From: Eudoraea sp.
Lineage (GTDB): Bacteria > Bacteroidota > Bacteroidia > Flavobacteriales > Flavobacteriaceae
Direction: 5' to 3'
DNA length: 52,418 nt
Assembly (NCBI GenBank): GCA_024639765.1
Contig: JAHEHU010000009.1
Span: forward strand, 1-52,418
Shown: positions 42,616-50,158 of the stretch, in pieces
How positions within the stretch are numbered: position 1 is the stretch's first letter
How the letters are laid out: each line of letters starts with the position of its first letter
The notes under the pieces: generated by a model
The model's database searches: none
Seen by the model: the letters and a program-made list of their open reading frames with translations, nothing else
What the model was told of the DNA's origin: nothing
Made by a program: the position numbers and the translations under genes

Positions 42616-42628
42616 GATAATATACAAA
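42612..42628. promoter_or_regulatory. Operator palindrome O3
   Basis: TTTGGAT-AAT-ATACAAA, a 7-3-7 inverted repeat with one mismatch. Its left arm is identical to that of O1 and it overlaps the -7 box of the DUF4130 gene. Centre is 28 bp from O2. Confidence 0.6.
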
Positions 42629-42667
42629 AAAGAGGTGTGTGCTAACTAATTTAAAGACAATGATGTT

Positions 42668-43396
42668 ATGGAACATAAAAAAGATATCATATTCTATGAT
42701 GGTAGTTTTAATGGATTTCTAAGTTTGCTTTATGAAGTGAATTCAAGAAAGCTAACACCAGATAACATTCAAAAAAAGAACGAGCAACAGGAAGTACTGT
42801 TTACAGACTCAAGATTTATTGCCACAGATTTAAAAAAGGCTCGTTCAGTTTGGAATTCTTTACGGAGTAAGAACTATGGGGCATTAAAACTGCTTTATTT
42901 TGCATTCCTTAGTGAAGAGAAACATATTGAATGGAAATTATATCAATTCTACCAAAAGCTCACAGGCAATGCTGACCTATATGATAATGGTATAACGGTC
43001 TCCTATGAATTGCATTTAGAACAACTTGCTCGTTCAGTAGAAAAGGAAAAATATCAAGTTGAACATATGTTGTTTTTGGATCAAAACGGTGATAGTCCGT
43101 CAATACACACTATTCATCCAAAATTTAATGTTCTTCCTCTGATCTCCAAATTTTTTAGAACACGTTATAGAGAAAAGGAATGGGTCATATATGATTCCAA
43201 AAGGAGTATTGGCTTACATCACAGGGATGGCAACATGTCATTTACTTCGCTACCCCTGGATCAGTTAGAACAATTTTTTCCTGATAATGATCATGGATTA
43301 GCTACCCCGGATCGTTCACTAAAGATAGGCACTTTAGGGCAGGCGACCTCAAAAAACAACAGGCAGAACACACGTAAAATTCAGGCAGTGGCTTAA
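42668..43396 (+). CDS. DUF4130 / TIGR03915-family putative DNA-repair protein
   Basis: 242 residues, family-typical. Opening IFYDGSFNGFLSLLYEV (9-25) and the later block HPKFNVLPLISKFFRTRY with EWVIYDSKRSIGLHHRDG match the TIGR03915/DUF4130 pattern, a putative DNA-metabolism protein usually encoded next to a radical SAM protein (TIGR03916) and elsewhere fused to a uracil-DNA-glycosylase-like domain. No radical SAM gene follows here; uvrA does. The last 30 residues (QATSKNNRQNTRKIQAVA) look disordered. Promoter and two operators upstream imply control by the divergent LexA-like repressor. Biochemical activity is not known. Confidence 0.8.
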   Translation: MEHKKDIIFYDGSFNGFLSLLYEVNSRKLTPDNIQKKNEQQEVLFTDSRFIATDLKKARSVWNSLRSKNYGALKLLYFAFLSEEKHIEWKLYQFYQKLTGNADLYDNGITVSYELHLEQLARSVEKEKYQVEHMLFLDQNGDSPSIHTIHPKFNVLPLISKFFRTRYREKEWVIYDSKRSIGLHHRDGNMSFTSLPLDQLEQFFPDNDHGLATPDRSLKIGTLGQATSKNNRQNTRKIQAVA

Positions 43397-43541
43397 AGAA
43401 GTGAATTACAAATATCAAACCCTAAGTATGTTCAATTCTGTAGTATTTTAATTTTGCGCAGCGCGATTAAATCCCTTGCTATTTAATTTCGAATTAACAA
43501 TTCATAAAAGACTCCAGCTTCTTTTTTATAGCTCAAAAGAG

Positions 43542-43549
43542 TACCTTTG
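43542..43549 (+). promoter_or_regulatory. Predicted -7 box of uvrA
   Basis: TACCTTTG followed by C, 17 nt before the ATG at 43567. Transcription would then start close to 43555, so the in-frame TTG at 43555 cannot be a normal start; this decides for the ATG. The -33 region has only a weak TTC/T-rich match. Confidence 0.5.
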
Positions 43550-43566
43550 CCACTTTGCCTTGTTAC

Positions 43567-46413
43567 ATGACAAAATTTGATGAACATATTGAGGTTAAAG
43601 GAGCACGGGTCCATAATCTGAAGAACATAGATGTCAGTATTCCCAGAGAAAAGTTAGTGGTAATAACCGGTCTTTCTGGCAGCGGAAAATCTTCTCTGGC
43701 ATTCGATACTATCTACGCTGAAGGGCAAAGACGTTACATTGAAACATTTTCAGCCTATGCGCGTCAATTTTTAGGTGGGTTAGAGCGGCCTGACGTTGAC
43801 AAGATAGATGGTCTCTCACCGGTCATAGCCATAGAACAAAAAACAACCTCCAAATCGCCTCGTTCCACTGTAGGGACCGTAACAGAGGTATACGATTTTC
43901 TTAGATTACTATTTGCAAGGGCAGCTGATGCCTATAGTTACAATACCGGTGAAAAAATGGTAAGCTATTCGGATGAGCAGATCAAGGAGCTCATCAGGTC
44001 TAGCTATCAGGGTCAGCGCATTAATGTCTTGGCCCCGGTTGTTAAATCCAGAAAAGGACATTATCGGGAACTTTTTGAGCAAATTGCCAAACAGGGATTT
44101 GTAAAGGTGCGGGTAGATGGAGAATTAAAGGATATCCATAAAGGAATGAAGGTAGATCGTTACAAGATGCACGACATTGAAATTGTAATAGATCGTTTAG
44201 CAGTTACAGATAATACGGACCTCGATAAACGCCTTAATGAGACCATTAATACTGCCATGTATAGTGGAAATGATGTTATGATGGTTTTGGCAGAAGGTGA
44301 AACGGAACCCCGTTATTTCAGCAGGGATCTTATGTGTCCAACTACCGGTATCTCCTATCCTACCCCGGAACCCAATACATTCTCTTTCAATTCTCCAAAA
44401 GGAATGTGTGAAGAGTGTAATGGTCTTGGGCACATCTACGAAGTAAATGAAGACAAGATCTTTCCAAATAAAAAGTTATCGGTTACTGCAGGAGGAATTG
44501 CCCCTTTAGGCGAGTACAAGAAATCCTGGGCGTTTAAACAGCTGGAAACGATTGCCAAACGCTATAGTTTTGAATTGTCTGATCCGATGGAGCAAATCCC
44601 AGAGGATGCTATGCAGCTAATCCTCTATGGTGGGGAAGATAGTTTTGTGTTAGATTCAAAAACCCTGGGGGTTAAAAGAGAGTATAAAATAGATTACGAA
44701 GGCATAGCCAATTTTATTAAGAATCAATTCCAGGGTGCAGATTCTACCTCCATCAAACGTTGGGCCAAGGAATATATGGATAAGATCCAATGTCCGGAGT
44801 GTAACGGATCCAGACTTAAGAAAGCATCGTTAAATTTTAGAATTGGTGATAAGAATATAGCAGATCTCGCTGCTATGGATATTATAGAGTTGGCAGCATT
44901 CTTCAAGGGGCTTGCCGAAACCTTAGAAGGGAATCAAAAAATAATCGCAACCGATATTATCAAAGAAATAAATAGCAGGATCCAATTTCTATTAGATGTG
45001 GGGTTAGATTACCTTTCTTTGAACAGAAGTTCTAAATCCTTATCTGGAGGCGAGGCTCAACGGATAAGGCTTGCCACCCAGATAGGGTCTCAATTGGTAG
45101 GTGTTCTGTATATCCTGGATGAACCGAGTATAGGACTTCATCAACGAGACAACGACCGACTGATACAGTCTTTGGAAGCGTTAAGAGACCTTGGGAATTC
45201 GATCATTGTTGTAGAACATGACAAGGAGATGATTGAAAGTGCAGATCATGTTATAGACATAGGACCCTTGGCCGGAAAGCACGGAGGAGAGATCATCTCA
45301 GAAGGAACCCCGGCTGAACTTAAACAGCACCATACACTCACTGCAGACTACATGACGGGAGTCAAGGAAATTCCCCTTCCTAAAAAAAGGCGTAAAGGAA
45401 ATGGAAAACAACTTATTTTGGAAGGATGCACCGGAAACAATTTACAGAACATCACTGCTCATTTTCCCTTAGGCAAAATGATAGGTGTTACAGGTGTTTC
45501 GGGAAGTGGTAAATCTACCTTGGTAAACGAGACCCTTTACCCTATTATGAATGCGCATTACTTCAATGGGGTCAAAAAACCTATGCCATACAAGAAGATA
45601 AGTGGGTTACAGCATGTTGATAAGGTTATTGACATTAATCAATCGCCTATAGGCAGAACGCCACGATCTAATCCGGCAACCTATACGGGGGTATTCAGTG
45701 AGATCAGGACCTTGTTTACCAAAACACCAGAAGCCGCCATACGGGGTTATAAACCCGGCAGATTTAGTTTCAATGTAAAGGGTGGGAGATGTGAAACCTG
45801 TAAAGGTGGCGGTCTAAGGGTAATAGAGATGAATTTTCTTCCCGATGTCTATGTAGAATGTGAAACGTGCAATGGGAAACGTTTTAACAGGGAAACCCTT
45901 GAAATACGGTACAAAGGAAAATCCATCTCCGATGTTTTGGAGATGACAATAGAAGAAGCTGCAGACTTCTTTGAGAATATCCCCAAGATCTACAGGAAAT
46001 TAAAAACTATAAAAGATGTTGGTCTTGGTTATATTTCACTTGGGCAACAATCAACCACCTTATCCGGAGGTGAGGCACAAAGGGTGAAATTGGCCACTGA
46101 ATTATCTAAGCGAGATACAGGAAATACTTTTTATATTCTGGATGAACCAACCACCGGACTCCATTTTGAAGACATTCGTGTATTGATGGAGGTATTGAAT
46201 AAATTGGTAGATAAAGGAAATACCATATTGATCATAGAACACAATATGGATGTTATTAAAATGGTAGATCATATTATTGATATTGGATATGAAGGAGGAA
46301 GAGGCGGTGGAATGATCGTGGCAGAAGGATCGCCTGAAGAGGTTGTCTTAGATGAAAAAAGCTATACAGCGCATTTCTTAAAAAAGGAATTAAACCTCGC
46401 GATGAGCCTTTGA
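43567..46413 (+). CDS. uvrA: Excinuclease ABC subunit A
   Basis: 948 residues from the ATG at 43567 (see the -7 box entry for why the TTG at 43555 is rejected). Two ABC ATPase modules: Walker [15 protein letters not shown] with ABC signature [12 protein letters not shown] in the first half, and [13 protein letters not shown] with [12 protein letters not shown] in the second. Zinc-binding CxxC modules read [24 protein letters not shown] and CETCNGKR. Insertion domain [15 protein letters not shown] is present. It recognises bulky DNA lesions and loads UvrB for nucleotide-excision repair. Located downstream of the LexA-like/DUF4130 pair; separated from DUF4130 by 170 nt with its own promoter. 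Confidence 0.98.
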   Translation: MTKFDEHIEVKGARVHNLKNIDVSIPREKLVVITGLSGSGKSSLAFDTIYAEGQRRYIETFSAYARQFLGGLERPDVDKIDGLSPVIAIEQKTTSKSPRSTVGTVTEVYDFLRLLFARAADAYSYNTGEKMVSYSDEQIKELIRSSYQGQRINVLAPVVKSRKGHYRELFEQIAKQGFVKVRVDGELKDIHKGMKVDRYKMHDIEIVIDRLAVTDNTDLDKRLNETINTAMYSGNDVMMVLAEGETEPRYFSRDLMCPTTGISYPTPEPNTFSFNSPKGMCEECNGLGHIYEVNEDKIFPNKKLSVTAGGIAPLGEYKKSWAFKQLETIAKRYSFELSDPMEQIPEDAMQLILYGGEDSFVLDSKTLGVKREYKIDYEGIANFIKNQFQGADSTSIKRWAKEYMDKIQCPECNGSRLKKASLNFRIGDKNIADLAAMDIIELAAFFKGLAETLEGNQKIIATDIIKEINSRIQFLLDVGLDYLSLNRSSKSLSGGEAQRIRLATQIGSQLVGVLYILDEPSIGLHQRDNDRLIQSLEALRDLGNSIIVVEHDKEMIESADHVIDIGPLAGKHGGEIISEGTPAELKQHHTLTADYMTGVKEIPLPKKRRKGNGKQLILEGCTGNNLQNITAHFPLGKMIGVTGVSGSGKSTLVNETLYPIMNAHYFNGVKKPMPYKKISGLQHVDKVIDINQSPIGRTPRSNPATYTGVFSEIRTLFTKTPEAAIRGYKPGRFSFNVKGGRCETCKGGGLRVIEMNFLPDVYVECETCNGKRFNRETLEIRYKGKSISDVLEMTIEEAADFFENIPKIYRKLKTIKDVGLGYISLGQQSTTLSGGEAQRVKLATELSKRDTGNTFYILDEPTTGLHFEDIRVLMEVLNKLVDKGNTILIIEHNMDVIKMVDHIIDIGYEGGRGGGMIVAEGSPEEVVLDEKSYTAHFLKKELNLAMSL

Positions 46414-46473
46414 GAATTGTTTTGCCAAATTTTATAATGAGTCAATAAATTATTCGTTTTACAGTATATCAAG

Positions 46474-47160
46474 ATGAGAAAAGAAAAACATCACAAAGGT
46501 TGGAATGAAATAAAGACCAATGACTCCTGGGCCATTTTTAAGATCATGGGAGAATTTGTCATGGGTTTTGAGAAGATGAGTGTCATAGGCCCATGTGTTA
46601 CCATCTTTGGTTCGGCGAGAACCAAACCCGGGGATCAATATTATGAGTTGGCAGTGTCTATTGCTAAAAGCGTTTCGGAAGCGGGATACGGAATTATAAC
46701 GGGTGGTGGTCCCGGTATTATGGAAGCTGGTAACAGAGGCGCACATTTAGCAGGAGGCACTTCCGTTGGCCTTAATATTGACCTGCCCTTTGAACAGCAT
46801 GACAACCCCTATATAGATAGTGACAAGAGTCTTGATTTTGATTACTTCTTTGTCCGAAAAGTTATGTTCGTTAAATACTCTCAGGGGTTCGTCGTAATGC
46901 CAGGAGGATTTGGCACACTAGACGAATTATTTGAGGCCATTACGCTTATTCAAACAAATAAGATCGGAAAATTTCCTATTATTCTTGTAGGTTCGGATTT
47001 CTGGAGCGGCCTCATGGATTGGATCAATAATACAATGCTGGCGGCAGGGAATATTAGTCCGGAAGACCTGCATTTAATAAAAATAGCAAATACCGAAGAA
47101 GAAGTAGTAGATATTATTGACGCATTTTACAAAGGACATACCCTGAGCCCAAACTTTTAA
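46474..47160 (+). CDS. LOG-family protein (TIGR00730), cytokinin riboside monophosphate phosphoribohydrolase-like
   Basis: 228 residues. GGGPGIMEAGNRGA (77-90) and VMPGGFGTLDELFEA (141-155) are the nucleotide-binding and catalytic PGGxGTxxE motifs of the LOG/YgdH group, which hydrolyses nucleoside 5'-monophosphates to base and ribose-5-phosphate. The N-terminal 30 residues (KGWNEIKTNDSWAIFKIMGEFV) form the extra helix usual in bacterial long LOG proteins. Cytoplasmic. It lies seven nt before the barrel-fusion gene and may be cotranscribed. Confidence 0.92.
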   Translation: MRKEKHHKGWNEIKTNDSWAIFKIMGEFVMGFEKMSVIGPCVTIFGSARTKPGDQYYELAVSIAKSVSEAGYGIITGGGPGIMEAGNRGAHLAGGTSVGLNIDLPFEQHDNPYIDSDKSLDFDYFFVRKVMFVKYSQGFVVMPGGFGTLDELFEAITLIQTNKIGKFPIILVGSDFWSGLMDWINNTMLAAGNISPEDLHLIKIANTEEEVVDIIDAFYKGHTLSPNF

Positions 47161-47167
47161 CTACAAT

Positions 47168-50002
47168 ATGGTGCCACGACATGCTGCTGTTCTTGTAAAC
47201 TTTTTAGTCTTATTTCTCATAATAGGACCTTTACAGGGTATTGCGCAACATACCAATATACTGAAGGCCACCTTAGAGCCCGAAACCAAGGATATTAATA
47301 TTCAACAAGAATTTACCTATCTAAATAGTTCCAGGGATACCCTCAATGAACTATATTTTAATGATTGGACCCACGCCTATTCTGATAAAAAAACCGCGCT
47401 GGCAAAACGCTTTGCTGAAGACTTTAAAAAGAGCCTGCATTTGGCATTGCCCGAAGAACGTGGATCAACGCAAGTATTTGGGATAGCAGATTTTGAGTTC
47501 AGGGCACTTTCCTGGAAACGAACAAAAGATAAGGACCTTATCAGGATAGAATTAAATAGCCCCCTGCCCCCTGGTGAATCCTTGAAAATGTATTTCACCT
47601 ATACCATATCCCTACCCCCGAATAGATATACCCCTTATGGCTATGATCAACGTGGTGATTATTACCTAAAGGATTGGTATTTAAGTCCGGCCGTTTATAA
47701 TGGCACCTGGCAATTGTATTCCAACAAAAACCTGGAAGACCTATATACGGGCAATACAAACACAAATATTAATTTTACCTTCCCAGACTCTCTCTTTCTA
47801 GGCACCAATTTCAATGAGGTAAATATCACTCAGTACCCCACAAAGCAAGTTGCAAGTTTAAAGGGGGAGAATCGCAAAAACTGTGACATAATACTCAATA
47901 CCAGGAATAAGTTCATCAAGCATGTAACTCCTTACCTCATAGTGGTTACCGATATCCAATCTGGAAAGTATGATGAGATCTCCCAGGGAATTTCCATCAA
48001 CAGAATTACACAATTCATACATGAGAATTTGGGCGATTTTCCTTACGAACAACTATTGGTCAGTGAAATCGATTTTAATAAAAATCCACTTTATGGATTA
48101 AACCAGTTACCCTCTTTTATAAGGCCTTATCAGGAACAATTTCAATTTGAAATGAAGTTCCTGAAAACAGCGCTGTTAAGTTACTTAAGAGAAACTCTAT
48201 TTTTGAACCCCAGGAAAGAGCAGTGGGTATCAGATGCCATTGTAAATTACCTTATGATCAATTACGTGGACACCTATTACCCGGATCAAAAATTATTGGG
48301 TAAACTCTCCTCAATATGGTTGGTTCGTAATTTTCACCTGGCGCAGATGTCTTTTAATGATCAGTATCCCTTTTTGTATATGCTTACTGCAAGAAAGAAT
48401 CTGGATCAGCGCTTAACTACATCTAATGATTCCCTGATAAAATTCAATCAAAAGATAGCTAACAACTATAAGGCAGGACTTGGTCTTTCCTATTTGGCCG
48501 CCTATACGAGCCCGGATGAGATACACAACAGCATTAAGGAATTTTACAATTCATATCAACTTAAACCAGTTACCCCTCAAGATTTTGAAAATACCGTAAA
48601 AGCGAATGTATCAAAGGATGTAAGCTGGTTCTTTGATACCTATGTAAATACTGATAAGCGTATCGATTTTAAGATCAAAAAGGTAGTCAAGACAGAAGAC
48701 AGTCTTCAGGTAATTTTAAAGAATAAAACAGGGACTAATGTTCCGATTTCTCTTTTTGGTTTGCGCAAAGATTCCGTGATCTCCAGATATTGGTTCTCTG
48801 ATATAGGGGTCTTAGATACAGTACCCATCCCTAATCTTTCGGAGGACCGACTGGTATTGAACTACGACCAGAAAATTCCTGAATTCAACCAAAGGGATAA
48901 CTGGAAATCAATGAACGGGTTCCTGTCCAGCAATAAGAAACTTAAGTTACAGTTCCTGAAAGATTCTGAAAACCCTTATTACAATCAGATCTTTTACATG
49001 CCTGTGGCCGGGTTTAATGTATACGATGGTATTTCCCCAGGGTTACGACTTACCAACAAGACACTTTTAGAACGCCCTTTTATTTTTGCGTTGGCCCCTT
49101 CTTATGCTTTAAAAGAACGGTCTTTAGTAGGTTCGGGGGGATTTAATTATCGAAAATATCTAAGCAAAAGCGGGCTATACGTGATGAATTTTAGCTTGAA
49201 CGCATCTAGTTTTCATTTTCAAACGAATTCACGCTATAGCACCATAACACCATCCATTGGGTTTGGGTGGCGGCCAGATGATCTAATTTCCAATGAGCGC
49301 AAATCGCTGGTATTTAGATACGTCAATGTGCTTCGGGATATTGACCCTTCTCTAAACATTGAGACAGATCCTGATTATAGTGTTTTTAATGTTAGATACA
49401 ACCACTATAATAATGGGATCATTAATTATTTTTCCTGGTTTGCTGATGCGCAGCATTCTGCTGATTTTACCAAACTAGCGCTCAATCTGGAGTATCGGAA
49501 ACTCTTTGATAATAACCTACAATTGAATCTTCGCTTTTTCGCAGGAAAATTCATAAGAAATGAGACTAATTCCGATTTTTTCAGTTTCGCCTTGGACAGA
49601 CCTACTGATTATTTGTTCGATTACAATTATCTAGGTCGTTCCGAAGAATCAGGCATCACCAGTCAGCAGATCATTATTGCAGAAGGTGGCTTTAAGTCAC
49701 AATTAGAAAATCCCTTCGCCAATGATTGGATCGCCACAACAAATGCCAGTTTTAATTTATGGAGATGGATAGAATTGTATGGCGATCTTGGGTTCGTAAA
49801 AAATACAGGATTTGAACCTCGTTTTGTATATGATTCAGGAATTAGGCTCAACCTAGTTACTGATTATTTTGAATTGTACTTTCCGCTATATTCCAACAAC
49901 GGATGGGAAATTGCCCAAACTGGTTATGACGAAAAAATTAGGTTCGTTGTAACCCTAAGCCCAAAAACACTTATCGGACTTTTTACCCGGAAATGGTTTT
50001 AA
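47168..50002 (+). CDS. Degenerate M1-peptidase-like domain fused to an outer-membrane beta-barrel
   Basis: 944 residues with a signal peptide (VNFLVLFLIIGPLQGIAQ, cut near residue 27). Residues 30-490 follow the M1 aminopeptidase layout: an N-terminal beta-sandwich (ILKATLEPETKDINI, YTISLPPNRYTPYGYD) and then a helical domain. At the metal-binding position the HExxH is replaced by RETLF (341-345) and the later WxxEG helix reads QWVSDAIVNY, so it should lack peptidase activity. From about 600 the sequence is beta-strand with aromatic belts (GFNYRKYLSKSGLYVMNFSL, YFSWFADAQHSADFTKL, IRLNLVTDYFELYFPLYS) and ends in Phe (RKWF), as in outer-membrane barrels. Probably an outer-membrane protein with a periplasmic or surface scaffold domain; role unknown. 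Confidence 0.78.
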   Translation: MVPRHAAVLVNFLVLFLIIGPLQGIAQHTNILKATLEPETKDINIQQEFTYLNSSRDTLNELYFNDWTHAYSDKKTALAKRFAEDFKKSLHLALPEERGSTQVFGIADFEFRALSWKRTKDKDLIRIELNSPLPPGESLKMYFTYTISLPPNRYTPYGYDQRGDYYLKDWYLSPAVYNGTWQLYSNKNLEDLYTGNTNTNINFTFPDSLFLGTNFNEVNITQYPTKQVASLKGENRKNCDIILNTRNKFIKHVTPYLIVVTDIQSGKYDEISQGISINRITQFIHENLGDFPYEQLLVSEIDFNKNPLYGLNQLPSFIRPYQEQFQFEMKFLKTALLSYLRETLFLNPRKEQWVSDAIVNYLMINYVDTYYPDQKLLGKLSSIWLVRNFHLAQMSFNDQYPFLYMLTARKNLDQRLTTSNDSLIKFNQKIANNYKAGLGLSYLAAYTSPDEIHNSIKEFYNSYQLKPVTPQDFENTVKANVSKDVSWFFDTYVNTDKRIDFKIKKVVKTEDSLQVILKNKTGTNVPISLFGLRKDSVISRYWFSDIGVLDTVPIPNLSEDRLVLNYDQKIPEFNQRDNWKSMNGFLSSNKKLKLQFLKDSENPYYNQIFYMPVAGFNVYDGISPGLRLTNKTLLERPFIFALAPSYALKERSLVGSGGFNYRKYLSKSGLYVMNFSLNASSFHFQTNSRYSTITPSIGFGWRPDDLISNERKSLVFRYVNVLRDIDPSLNIETDPDYSVFNVRYNHYNNGIINYFSWFADAQHSADFTKLALNLEYRKLFDNNLQLNLRFFAGKFIRNETNSDFFSFALDRPTDYLFDYNYLGRSEESGITSQQIIIAEGGFKSQLENPFANDWIATTNASFNLWRWIELYGDLGFVKNTGFEPRFVYDSGIRLNLVTDYFELYFPLYSNNGWEIAQTGYDEKIRFVVTLSPKTLIGLFTRKWF

Positions 50003-50111
50003 TTGTTATATAATTCATAATATTTTAACCGTTTAAGTAGCTTATTTTTAAATTTTAAAAAATTTACTCCCTTTTATTGACAAATTGTTAATGAATATCA
50101 GGGCGTACACA

Positions 50112-50142
50112 TTGTAAAAATCCTCATTTTTTGATATTTTCG
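50112..50142 (+). promoter_or_regulatory. Predicted promoter of the terminal E1-like gene
   Basis: TTG (50112-50114), 20 nt, TATTTTCG (50135-50142), one mismatch to TAnnTTTG, ending 16 nt before the ATG at 50159. Confidence 0.4.
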
Positions 50143-50158
50143 CATAAACGTTGAATGC

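Noticed and set aside
43435-43475. GCGCAGCGCG-rich imperfect repeat upstream of uvrA, considered as a damage-box operator
   Set aside because: It does not match the 7-3-7 palindromes of the neighbouring repressor region and its symmetry is partial.
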